Positions 34,530 to 45,600 of a DNA stretch of 64,000 nucleotides are shown here, in pieces. The notes below the pieces were generated by a model. It was given only the letters and a program-made list of their open reading frames with translations, was not told where the DNA came from and made no database searches. The stretch is taken from contig CM037833.1 in NCBI GenBank assembly GCA_021234535.1, positions 20,457,738 to 20,521,737 on the forward strand. The letters run 5' to 3'. Made by a program: the position numbers and the translations under genes. The stretch comes from Stichopus chloronotus. Lineage: Eukaryota; Echinodermata; Holothuroidea; Aspidochirotida; Stichopodidae. The number at the start of each line of letters is the position of its first letter. Within the stretch, counting starts at the first letter, position 1.

Positions 34530-35150
34530 TGTATGGAGGTTAAAGGTCATAGTTTGAAAATCTTGAAAACACAATATCTCAATAAGGGAAAGTTGCTGGA
34601 ACTCAAACATGATGTGTTGGTCGTCCATTTGTAAGTAGATGATCCCTATTGCTTTTAGGTCACCAGAGGGTAGTCTGGAAATTTACTAAGCAAGACATCT
34701 CAGCAACTGAATGTTGGTGCTTCAAACCTTTTACATAGTGAACTGTAAATAAGTAGATGATCTCTGTTACTTTTGTGGAGGTCAACGGTCATGTGAGGTC
34801 TATAGAGGCCATAGTTTGGAAACACTGTACACATGGTATCTCAGTAGGTTTCCGTTGTAAGTAGATGATCCCTCTTATTTTTCAAAGGGATCAAAGGTCA
34901 TTTGAGATCACCAGAGGTTGCAGTCTGAATATCTATTAAGCTAGATATCCAAGCAATTAAATGTTGTTGGAACTTCAAAGTGAATGTGTTGGTAGTCCAT
35001 TGTAACTAAATGATCCCTACCATTTTTCTTGGAGATCAAAGTTTGAATTAAGCAAGCTATCCCTGCCACTGAATGTTGCTGGATTTTCAAGCTGTTAGCA
35101 TTGAGCAGATGAGATCTGTGATTTCTTATGGAGGTCATTTTGAAATCAGT
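34530..35150. repeat. Second GGTCAAAGGTCA-type array
   Basis: Diverged units carry GGAGGTCAAAGGTCATTTGAG-like cores near 34534, 34771, 34885 and 35032, with GTAGATGATCCCTAT and ATCTCAGCAACTGAATGTTG between them. It is related to the array at 1-780 but has its own unit variant. Confidence 0.7.
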
Positions 35151-35782
35151 CGAGATTATAGTGTGTAAATTTGTAGACTGGTATCCCACAAAGAGTACGG
35201 TGCTTGAACTTCAAAACTGGTATGTATTGTCCTTTGATTTGTATCATGAATATTTGCAAGAAATATCAAAGGCATTCGACTTTTGGTTCTTGAAGTATAT
35301 CCTGGACTTTTCCTTATTTGGTCATGAACAAAGTCTAGATATTTGCCTATGGTGCAGGAACCCTTAACTTTTTCATCACAAAGATATTGAATGATTACTT
35401 GATGATTAACTTTGTGATACAGCATCGTATTGGGTCTACTTCCACGACGTACCTTCGGAAGGAACGTGAGATATTAAAACATGTCAATAAAGTCGTTTGT
35501 TCTTAATATGGAGGTGAACATGGCTCGTGCGTCTATCTCAGTAAAGAGTTCTTTTACATCGTAGGCAAATGAATGCATTGCTAATTCGACAAGGTTATCT
35601 TCTTCGTGCAGCACGGCGAAGAAATCAGTTCATCATAGGCCTGGTGCGCCTATACTTGCATTTATTAACATTGGCAGCCACTGGCATAGGCTTGTATTGC
35701 ATCGTTCAGTCTGGGTAATAAATAGGACTAATGCATTATGGGTGAGATGGTATTGACTTTGACAAACGAAAGATGGAGACAC
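35151..35782. other. Gene-free stretch between array and duplicated segment
   Basis: No gene or named repeat is recognised. Confidence 0.5.
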
Positions 35783-36061
35783 AATGTTCAATCTACAATA
35801 CGATAACACGCGGTTGGTATAAAATCGTGTTGTACAGTATCGTGTTGTAAAAGTCTCACAAACTGCAATTCCTTACGACTGTCTTGTCTTCACATAGTTT
35901 GTTGAAAAAAAATACACCATGTGAGACAGGCTTTATTGAAGATACATCTAGTTTATCTATTTCTACGACCCAAATCCAATGCAGTTGAAATCAATCTTAA
36001 TCACAAAACATACAGAATTATTGACAAGTGTAGTGTGTAGTTTTAAATGTATTAGATCCAC

Positions 36062-36370
36062 AGCCAACATCAAAGAAGACAGCTTCAAAGAGCAAAAAAC
36101 TCAAGAAAGATAATGCTTCCCCCAAAGTGCCGGGGCCAGTAATATAAAACATGGCAACGCTGGCTGACTTTACTGCCATGTTTGATTATGAAGTCAACTC
36201 CCTTCCAGCACCACTGGAGCCACCGTCTTCAGTTCTTGAGGAGAGTCGAGAGGAACTGACGCAGCTAGAGACGCCAGATGAGAGGTTAATAAGACTTGAA
36301 GGACAGTTAGGAGAGAAAAAAAAAAGAATATGGAATTGCAGCTTAAGCTGAATGAGAGGGGTACGTATCT
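36062..36370 (+). pseudogene. Coiled-coil exon, copy 2, broken
   Basis: This is the counterpart of 25574-25871. A CAA codon of copy 1 is TAA here (36145-36147). A change in the A-rich run near 36310 shifts the frame in the coiled coil. The upstream CCACAG acceptor and downstream GTACGT donor are kept. Confidence 0.6.
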
Positions 36371-36974
36371 ATTAGTCCATGAATGGTGTTTATATTTTGT
36401 TTACCCCACAGAGGTAAGAAAAGATGTTAATGTCACGTGTTTTTCACCATATCACGTGCCACAAGAGGTGAAAGTGCGCATTGTCTCGCCGATGTCTCTT
36501 TTACAAAACTATGTTACCGTTCAAAAATCACATCAGTACCCTCCAAAACTTTCAAGGTCAAAGATGACTACTGCCAGCTTTACTCCAGGACCATCAGGAA
36601 CATGACCAAAACTCACTTCCTGCTCATCCATCACCTCAAGTACCTCGATCACTACCGATGACTCTTTCAGAAACTTCACCACTACCATCAACATCAAGGT
36701 CTCCAACAGTCCAAACACCAACATCTGGAAACGCACAGGTTATTATAACTATGGGAGGAACTGTGTTTCATTTAGCCTATATATGACACATTTTCATCTG
36801 TTAGCTGGCAAACCTTTCCCAATCCAGCACTCTAACGTCTTCTTTCTAGTGGTGGTATTTCTCAGTTTGTAGGTTCTTCTCTGCAGGAATCACTTGCCCT
36901 TTTCCCGAGACAAGTTAATAACTATTTCTTTCACATAGATTGTCTTTATTGACAAGCTTGTATTCCATTTGCAG

Positions 36975-37208
36975 CCTCTCATCGTCGGCCCCAGGATAAT
37001 GATCGCTTTCCACGTATAACAGCTGACAGCTACAAGCTGTTCAAACTAGTGCACCGAGCACTTCAGAAGAACAACCATGTTATTCTTCTTAATGGGTTGA
37101 TCAAACTGGTATTATCTGCCAGAACTTGCTGCCTGTTCCGGTTTGGGTCTCAGGACGAAGTGTAGAGAAAAAAATCCGCTGGACAATGTTAAAGTTCTTG
37201 CGGTGAAA
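36975..37208 (+). other. Exon-like open frame in copy 2
   Basis: The TTTGCAG acceptor (36968-36974) is followed by an open frame reading SHRRPQDNDRFPRITADSYK and LFKLVHRALQKNNHVILLNG, to a stop near 37164. A good donor GTAAGA begins at 37209, out of reach of the stop unless one base is lost. No family is recognised. Confidence 0.3.
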
Positions 37209-37223
37209 GGTAAGAGCTAACTA

Positions 37224-37466
37224 AACTTTCAGTGATTGCTTTTTAGGCATCGCAGTAAAGCCAATTTATGCTTCACCATTGAATGTAATATGAAAATTTA
37301 AGCCATCGAAGCCTTAGCTAATTTACATATTTCGGCTCTATTGCAGCCTCAACTAAGCCTTAGCGAAGCCTTATTGAAGCCTTAGTAAATCTTTAATAAC
37401 GAATACCATCAACTGCAAGCATTCGAAGCTTCAATGAAGCCTAAATGAATTCCTTCGTGTTTCGTA
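37224..37466. repeat. AAGCCTTA-rich repeat, second block
   Basis: It contains CGAAGCCTTAGC, AACTAAGCCTTAGCGAAGCC and TGAAGCCTTAG, ending CTTCGTGTTTCGTAAGG. The vocabulary is that of 19660-20060. It lies inside copy 2 of the duplicated segment only because copy 1 has lost this part. Confidence 0.55.
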
Positions 37467-37622
37467 AGGGGCAGGTCTTCTGAGTTTGGTCATGTGATGC
37501 ATGCAGGCATGCAAAGTCTAATAAATACATGGCACCTCCATGTGCTTTCGACAACCGAATACAACCTGTGTCCACCTGCTTTGTTTACATGGTGTCAGAA
37601 GTTGGCGATAAATGACGGTAAA

Positions 37623-38230
37623 ATGGATGAATTGAAGGCACCAAAAGACATGACGTTTGAAGGTAACTGCGCTTCAGTGGGACGATGGTGATGTCGCTCA
37701 CAAATATATTCAAGTGAGAGAACAATTCACACGCTATTTTGAGTCGCGTAGGAATGTAACATATTTGAGATACCAGTTCTTTACTAGGTCCCAGAAGGAA
37801 GGAGAAACCATTCACAGTTTCATTACCGACTTAAGGAACAAAGCAAGAGACTGAGTTCGAAACTTTAACAGAATCTTTCATCAAAGACAGATTAATTTGT
37901 GGGCTACGAGACATTCAGTGAGACGTAGGCTACTACGTGTGGACAAGGTTACACTAGAAGACGCCATTAGCACATGCAGAGCTAATGAGACAGCGACTGT
38001 CCAATTGACTGAACTGTCCCATGATCAGGGCCGTACATCGGATATTCATGCGGTCAAATCGAAGCCTATTGTCAAGAAAGCCTGTGGAAAACGAGGAAGA
38101 AAACACAAGTATGGTGAGTGTCCAGCAAACAGCAAAACATGTCATAGATGTCGACGAGCCAACCATTTTGAATGTGTCTGTCGTCCAAAGCTCACTCCAG
38201 AGAGCAGTTATCAGCATTCAGCACTTTAGC
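37623..38230 (+). pseudogene. Ty3/Gypsy-like gag remnant with zinc knuckle (copy 2)
   Basis: Pieces in more than one frame read MDELKAPKDMTFEGN, KYIQVREQFTRYFESRRN, GETIHSFITDLRNKARD, then after a stop and frame change ANETATVQLTELSHDQG. It ends in a Cys/His-rich tail with an exact CX2CX4HX4C knuckle, CHRCRRANHFECVC, at about 38140-38181. This is the order of a gag protein of LTR retrotransposons: capsid-like region, then nucleic-acid-binding knuckle. No pol follows directly. Stops and frame changes make it non-functional. Confidence 0.65.
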
Positions 38231-39014
38231 ACGGTTGTAACGTCATGGAGGTGACAAATCAAATACCCATGGTGCAGATATACAATCTTGGGCAGAATTC
38301 CTTGGGACATCCCGCTCCCCTTTCAATGTTGTCTGCAGAAAAACTGCTCACAGGGTACATTCACTCCTTCAGTAAAGAGGACAGTGACGCAATCAAATCA
38401 CAAGGTCACCCGGACTTGGGAGATAGCCCGTCAGGAAACACGACTAACGCATCGAAAGCGCACCATAACGTAAAGAAAAAAATCACCTGGTCCAAATCCG
38501 CGAAAGACGGCCCGCCTCTCATCTTATGATGCTTCGCAAATAGAAGTTTCAAGGGGAATAAAAACGCGCCTTGTCGTACTTGCCTTGGTAAATCTAGAGA
38601 AAGCGGAAGGGAAAACTGATTTGGCAGAATTCATAATCAATAGAGGCAGTGTTTCATGAGTTTCTGTTGGGTCAAAAAGGACAATGCCGTCAAACAAATC
38701 AAGAACATTCAGAATCTTCCTCATTGCCGAAAATGATGTATATCATGTTAGGTGCGTTTATATATTCCTACATGAAATGTCATTTCTTTTCAATAGAAAC
38801 GGAGCAATGACATAGTCTAATGCAGTAATGTCCCAAGCCTGAATTCAAAGCCGATGTTTCGTAATATGTGTACTTATTCGACTCCTTGTGAACTCGGCAT
38901 TTTTTTTTTTTAAAGAAGCGGATTAGATCTAGTTTGTGAAACATTACTTATTAGTCCGAATATAAGTTGCTCAATTAACCCAACTGCCTACTTTGCCCGT
39001 GACAGGAAAGTCGG

Positions 39015-39150
39015 GTGGCAGGGCCATGGCGGGAGATGCTCGGTTTTGAAACTGCAACTTATAGGGTTGTGATCATTCTTCACTGTCCCAAAATGTTATG
39101 ACAGTTAACAAAAAAACATCTTGACACTTCATCATATTTTTTCTTTTTAG
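39015..39150. other. Flank between duplicated segment and exon-like frame
   Basis: No gene; it ends in a strong polypyrimidine tract and the CTTTTTAG acceptor. Confidence 0.5.
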
Positions 39151-39360
39151 TTATACGGACAAACATTGGTGTGTGATGTGTGCACCACAGCAGATCATTG
39201 CGCCAAGGCGCCAGAACCACGCACATGGCCCGGATAATGCGTTGTGCGGAAAGAGTGATAGTGGATTCATGGATGAGTTGTTCCTGAAATGGCTTTTAAC
39301 ACAATTCCGGCAAGACAGATCTGAAGAATTTCCTCTCCCCTTCTGCTACTACATGAAAAC
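39151..39360 (+). other. Exon-like frame, transposase-type (DDE-like?)
   Basis: Exactly 210 bp lie between a strong acceptor (TTTTTTCTTTTTAG) and a GTGAGT donor, open in one frame: YTDKHWCVMCAPQQIIAPRR, then GFMDELFLKWLLTQFRQDRS. The GFMDELFLKWL segment resembles the region before the last acidic residue in DDE-superfamily endonucleases of pogo/Tigger type. The intact splice sites make it look like a real or recently lost exon. The family call is weak. Confidence 0.4.
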
Positions 39361-40949
39361 GTGAGTCATTGCAATGTAAAACTGATTGAGGCAGCTCGAA
39401 AGAAACATGTAATTCTTTCTGCACGAGTGCCGCACACGTGTGCCAGACAGTTGATGCGGTAGTTTAGAAATCTTTGAAAGTTCATCCTGCAAAGTTTGTA
39501 AAGACAGGACAGCTTGAAGGGGAGAGTTATTGATCCCCTAGAAGGAAATCGCAAGGATCATCAAAACACCTTTTGAACAATCTATCACCTTACGCAACAT
39601 TAAATGAGGGTTTGAAAAATCTGTCCAGTCATTTATCCATCCAATCCAAATGCCATTGACAAGATGGTAATGAGAGGGGACACTGATGAAGATGTTGAAC
39701 TTTCCTTACAACCTGAGCAAGCAACAGCTTGTACTTCAACTCAGACAGATGAGATCACAGATGAAACCCAGAGCAAAGGGGGGATGGACCATAAAAGGTT
39801 AACGCTGGACCTGAAAATGGTGATTCGACTGTTGTGTTCTACAAGAAGGAAATATTTTTGGCATAACTTCAGCTAGGGCACTCCTTTCGTTGGATGGTGC
39901 TAATATCGAAAGAAAACGAAACATTCCAGACATTTCAACGAATAAGAGCAAAATATGGAGACAAAGAACTGGATGATATTTACTTTTACAGAGGTTAAAG
40001 TTCTTTTTTTTTTGTACATTACATGTGCCTCCGTCATGCAATATTCCCAAAGTAACAGTATAACAATACAAATAGTATGTTAATTACAGAAAGTAACGTT
40101 AAATACGAGCTTTAAAGTTCGTTAAGTAATGGCAAAGATGAATAATATCATCGATGTCTATGTGAGATCTTTAATTTGATGCTATTGTTTTTTAATTAAT
40201 ATACTTGACCTTGAGTCACTGCTTTATAATTGTAACTGTGCTTTAAATCTACAGCATACAATTTAGACTCAACAGATGCAGAGCAACCACATTTTTCAGC
40301 AGAAACATTGTCAGTATGTTCAGATACAAATTCGGAATCTACCCCTAGAATCAATGGATGATGGCCCTCCAATTTTCCCACACGATGCTCCCCTTATCTT
40401 GATATCATGCTTCAAGACATTCAGAAGGCAGTTCGCCAACGAGTGTATGATGAGTTGGTTAATATCTGTGATGAGGTCTCAAAGGCGTAGAACACACACA
40501 ATGCAGATGATTTCTGTAACCAACCATTATTTAAAGGGTCATCTAAGAAACTTGGGGTTGTGATACTAAATTTCCTGTGTTGTTTCATGGTACGATATAG
40601 GCTTGTTGAAGAAGCAATGAATTAAATGTTGCTTGCTCTTGTGGGTCTTTGACTGATTGATGGAAATTTATTTCAATCCTCCATCTATAGACTGTGGAAG
40701 CACATAAAATTGCACACATTTTTTCCCAACAACAACACTACTGCTAGAATTGTCACAGTCTGTTTCTGGAGCTGTCCTATACTTCTGTAAGCATAGTCTT
40801 ATTAACCAACAAGCCATTCATTTCTAGCGAAAATCTTTTACAAAGGTCATTCGATGGTAATGACTGACCTGTCAAAAAAGGAGAGAAAATACTCTTTCTT
40901 GGAGTTTTCTAAAACCATTAGCAGATGGGGTTGAGTTTCAGGCGCATGA
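39361..40949 (+). other. Mostly non-coding; weak protein-like pieces
   Basis: A 70-codon frame at 39664 contains ACTSTQTDEITDETQ, a style seen in N-terminal parts of transposon proteins. Another at 40276-40563 is also protein-like. They may be upstream parts of the transposase remnant that follows, but no domain is recognised. Confidence 0.3.
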
Positions 40950-41094
40950 GGGAGCTACATTCACTTCAAAGGCCACCCTCCTGACACGTACCTGTGATTT
41001 CCCAGCTAAAAGTTTAGTTACAAACAGCATGCAGTTGAACGGAACCTTTGGATGCTGGCATTGTCTTCATGAAAGTGAACATTATAAGAATTGC
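40950..41094 (+). pseudogene. CACTA/EnSpm TNP2-like transposase fragment, part 1
   Basis: The frame reads LLTRTCDFPAKSLVTNSMQL and NGTFGCWHCLHESEHYKN, ending in TAA. The CDxPAK...QxNGxxGCxxC pattern is the zinc-binding middle part of TNP2-type transposases of CACTA/EnSpm elements. A second piece of the same protein family lies downstream, but the DNA between them is degenerate. Confidence 0.6.
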
Positions 41095-41639
41095 AGATGG
41101 AGGTAATTACCGGTTTTCCCATCACATTCAAGTGTCTCTGATCGAACTGAGGGATCTGTTGTTAGATGTAAGAACTGTAGTAAGCAACTCACAAGCAGGC
41201 AAGGCTGTTTCTCTACTCGTGTGCCTGGGTGTGAGAGTTCCATTTCACTTACCTTGAAATATTTCAGTTGTGTAGATGGTTTTGTGATAGATTACATGCA
41301 TGGTATTTGTTCAGGAGTAATGAAGTAATTACTTAACCTCTGGTTTTCAAAGGAATATAAGCATTGTACCTTTGTAACTGGTATTCCACGTTCTTTGGAT
41401 GACCTTCTTTGGAAGTCCTGAGTATAGACATTTTTAACTCTATTGTGGAATTCCAGTTTTGAAACATATCATGGCTCCAATTTACTTGATGCACCTTTGT
41501 CTTCTGGTGAAGTGAGTATTTATTCTATCCACAGACGAGGTAAGTGCAGCTGATTTAGTTGCTGCAGCAGCTTGTCTTATTGAATTTGTGAAAACCGTCG
41601 GAAGATTTCAATGACCTTCAATTCATCACAATGAATGGC

Positions 41640-41860
41640 CATCAGCTAGTTTACCAACGGGTGAATGTACAGGACCTTTGTACAGCAATAACTGTTTTGT
41701 CTATGAAAGTTTGAATGGATTTTTGGTCCAGCATATTCATGGCACTCAGGGTATTGATCCAAAAATTATTAACATCATCAGCCTTATTCAAGCCATTCCA
41801 GTGTTCTTAAGTATACATCCAAAGGAAGTGTATTTTTTTAAGATGTTAATTTCGAGGTGA
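41640..41860 (+). pseudogene. CACTA/EnSpm TNP2-like transposase fragment, part 2
   Basis: The frame reads TGPLYSNNCFVYESLNGFLV and QHIHGTQGIDPKIINIISLI. The GPLYxxxCFxYExxNGxL...HGT pattern is the C-terminal block of TNP2-like transposases. Order and spacing with part 1 agree with one decayed gene on the + strand. Confidence 0.6.
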
Positions 41861-43357
41861 ATTAGTTGTTGAAGATATTCCTTCAGTCGGCCACTTGTAT
41901 TGTTTACGGATCTGAGTAGAAATTTTGCATATTTTGCTTAAGAGTAATTGTTATCAATATGTGCATGCTTCCTCGTTACAAAGATGTAGCAGGAAGAACT
42001 GTTATTTTTTGGTCAACGAAATAATGAGGCATGTACTGTACACCATAAGGCATAGAAGAATTGCATTCTTATTCTGGAGGTATAATTGACAATTCTAAAA
42101 GTTGCGACCTTAGCAGAGGGTGATAAAGTCAAAGTTACGGTATAGGTAGCCTGTGTCGAGTCTCTCCGCCGATACATCATTTTAGTTGCACCACGGCCTA
42201 TACACTCTGGCTGTTACTCCAGAGAGGCTCTGGACAAAGTTAATTTAACGCAACTACCCGTTAACTCTAATCTTTGAAATCTACTACCAGATCGGTAGTA
42301 ATTTAGCAAACCAATCAGAGAACCTGTTCTCATTAGGAATCATGAATATTTAAGCCTCTTCACTGAACAGTGACACACTGCCTCGTCAGCTGACATTAGC
42401 AAACTGTTTCATTGGTCACATTTAACTTCTCTTAGGCCTAACCACTAATGGCATTAGCTACTGTAGCTCCATACCGTAGCCCTTCAACAGGTCTGTGCAT
42501 TACATTACATTCCCCATCACAACCCCTAATTATTCATTAGTAAGGTACAAGCATGCCAATGGTTTAAACTTTTCAGCCAATGAAGAGTATCCCTTGGTTG
42601 TTTGGTGTATTTTATTGGTCTTTTGACCAAGTGACCCTCAGTTGAGGCTATGATATTATGGGATGGATTTTGGAGTTACTAGGGATGATCCTAGGGTGGT
42701 TCCGACAGTTGATTCTTGACCATGACGAGGCATGGGAGGAGTAAGCTGGGCTCGAGTGTCTGAGACTTCACCTGAATATCTGAGAGAATTTTGCGCACTT
42801 AATGAAAAGAGACTGGGATAAAACTTGGATGGAACTGTGTCAGCGGCGCAATGGTTGTTATGTGAAGTATAACGAGCTCAGGCCATGTAATGCAACACAG
42901 CCCTGTTCAAAGGCTACTGAACACCACCGGAAGACCACCGAGCATACTTCTTTCTTTACAGGGTGTGAGGTTCAGAACCGCTGGGGTTATTGAATGTCAT
43001 CCTGAGGTGGATTAAGTTCACTGTAAAACCATTACATTGAGTTCTACGCTACCTGTCACATGGTCACATGGAATAATGCTGGGTGTAATGGCCAGCTTCC
43101 TGTGAGAAACCCCTCGGTTTCTATTGTAAATGCTCACACTTGAAATTTATCGCATTGTCTTCCCCTACACCATTTTCTGAAAGTCCATTGTATGTATGGG
43201 GCCAAGCCTCTTTCCCCTCTCCCCTTGAGTAGACCACTCTCACATCCTTCCACTTACAAGCCTGTGCGTATAATTATCTTTACAGGGGTCAAAAGTCACC
43301 GCAGTTTGCAGCCTTCCGTGGAAGTTATGGAAGAATTGTACTTTCTAAGTGTAAAAC
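41861..43357. other. Gene-free stretch, perhaps LTR-like near 42130-42450
   Basis: No coding signal is recognised. An AATCAGAGAA...CATGAATATTTAAG stretch (about 42310-42355) looks promoter-like and could be in an LTR of the element whose pol follows, but no matching second LTR was found. Confidence 0.3.
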
Positions 43358-43420
43358 AACGGCACAGAAACAAAACCCAAACCGGCTCAGTTAAAGAAAA
43401 ACATTACAAACATTACATGT
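43358..43420 (-). repeat. Short match to LINE 3' end
   Basis: ACGGCACAGAAACAAAACCC and AAACCGGCTCAG match the minus-strand LINE 3' region at 50300-50345. It is a small truncated copy. Confidence 0.5.
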
Positions 43421-43429
43421 GTTCCTTTC

Positions 43430-45600
43430 GTAGTAATGCTGATGATTCTTCCGAAAACCTCATTTTTTCCCTATGTTAAATGTTGTACTTATGGCAATCC
43501 AGGTCATTACAGTCGATATTGTGAGATGAATAATCAGGGGAAACAGGCCTCAGTACCAAAAACAATATTCACCTCGGTGCCCAGATCAATACCAGAATTT
43601 TCATTAGGGGACACGACAGGTAGGGCCCACCCATCCTTGCTCCCAAATCGTAAACCCGTTGATGCTTATTAAGGCGAAATCAAAGTATCTGTCTTGTCTT
43701 CCACAAAGTAGCATTGAAACAGTGGCATTCCGCCTCGGCAATAGACACCACATCTATGGTGACAGCAAGATCACATTGTAGTTATGCTTCAAGGTCACCC
43801 ATTTCAATTTATGGCAATCGTTGCACATAATTCGACAGGCCTTGATCTCATTTTGGGATGAAACTCCTTGAAAAATCTGAAAGGTTGACTTCACTGACAA
43901 TACGTTCCGTCTACACAGACAAACGTTTTCTGAAACCACTTGAACGTACAGTCATCTATTCAGGTCGAAGTCGTTATGTTGTTGTTCGAACTCATTTGCC
44001 GAATGCACTCAAAAATTGTGATGTCTCCGCATATCCATGCAGATTTGTCAAACACCTTTGCCCATCGATAATGCTCTTGAACTCCACCAAAATTGTCCTC
44101 ACATTCTTATGACTAATAAGGGTAAAACATCGTCCAGTGGCATATGTCACCACACAAGATATAGTAAATGTTTTGCAAGAATGTCCACCATGAAGTGTTT
44201 CCTACGCCTATTTCTACGATGTAGAAAGCTCGGAAGTGTACCAAATGTTGGAGCAAAACAGGGAAGGGGTTTCTCTATACGTGAAATTTCGCCATGTACT
44301 GATTCAGAGGTTGATTTCAAATTGGACAATGAAAAGACATTTTTCATCAGGCTGTCCGAAAGAGACAAACAATTGGCATCAAAGGAGATAAACAAACGGG
44401 TCAAAATGGGTATCTTAGCAATTGGACACCAATCGTATACATCTCCAGTGTTTCTAATCACCAAAAAAGACTCCGACGAGAAGAGTTGTAACAAGCTTTC
44501 GCTATTTGAATAGCAGGATGAACACGTCTCAATTAAATGATACCTTGAAGAAAACAGGTCACTCCCAAGCCACCGTTTTGAGTACGGTAGACTTAAAGAG
44601 TGCATTCTCCTGTCTTCCGTTGAACGATAGGTCACAGAAATATACAGGTATTGCTCCATTTGCAGGTTCTAAGCATTACTTTTCTCGGAGATTACCTCAA
44701 AGTTTGAATTAATCACCTGCTATTTTTCAGGCAAAGATTAATGACGTCTTAACGACCATTTCTCACTAAGAAGATTTCGATGTCGCACACCACGACGATC
44801 GTCTTGTCCTTGCGCAGGATACGTCACATAAACGTCATTTACAATCCATTTTTCACGCCTTAATTGAGCATGGTCTTCCTCAGAAGTGTCATTTGTTTCG
44901 TAGGTCTGGTACGTATATGGGACACCCGATTGGTATAGACAATAAAGGTTATGCTTGCTTTAAACCATTACCAATCTAGATGAAATGCAATCAGAAACAC
45001 ACCGCATCCCAGAAATCTTAAAGCAGTACGTAGATTTGTGTTGCAGTGAATTATGTTTCACAATTTTATCCATCCATTCAGACAACTCTGAAACCATTGC
45101 ATGCATCGAGTAAGAAACGCAAAGAATTAATGGACAGATGCTCATCAAAATGCATTCGATACCATACGTAACCTCATGTGTGAGTCACCAATTTTGTACA
45201 TGCCTAGGAACACATGTCGTTTATCTTTGTACAGTCATACGTCACGAACTGCAACAGGTTCGTATCTCACTCAAATCATCCACGGTAAAGAGAGAATTTT
45301 GGGATACTACTCAAAGATTTTACCTGATGCATGCCAACGTTACAGTGTAACAGAATTGGAATTGTATCGTCTTCTTGTCAATGTTACTGCATTTAAGCAT
45401 ATTCTTAAAGGAGTGGATTTGATGCTTATGATGATCATTGAGCTATTACAGACATTTTAAAATCTAAGCAAGAGCCACAAACACAGAGTTAGTAGACTCC
45501 TATTTCGACTGTAAGAATATACGATGGAAGTGGGATATAAAGACTGAAATTGTGTTAGCAGATTATTTGTCACGCGTATAATGCCACCAGCATTCAGTGA
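43430..45600 (+). pseudogene. LTR-retrotransposon gag end and pol remnant
   Basis: In order: a zinc knuckle with one Cys changed (CCTYGNPGHYSRYC), a weak protease-like stretch near 43840, reverse transcriptase motifs (ITKKDSDEK near 44450; TVDLKSAF near 44590; SQKYTGIAPF), a damaged YxDD box reading HHDD near 44795, and RNase H-like HTSRTATGSYL at about 45230. At least five frame changes or stops separate the parts. No integrase is seen after 45600. The motif style is Ty3/Gypsy-like. The element is dead. Confidence 0.7.

Larger units (their letters stand above)
35783..39014. repeat. Duplicated segment, copy 2 (longer)
   Basis: It matches 25281-27366 at both ends and carries the extra 36866-37993. 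The extra part holds an exon-like frame (36975-37208), an AAGCCTTA-rich block (37224-37466) and the N-terminal part of a gag-like protein. Since the gag reading continues across the right border of the extra part, copy 2 is the more complete form. Confidence 0.85.

Noticed and set aside
42310..42355. LTR promoter upstream of the pol remnant
   Set aside because: No second LTR or primer-binding site was found; kept only as a remark.
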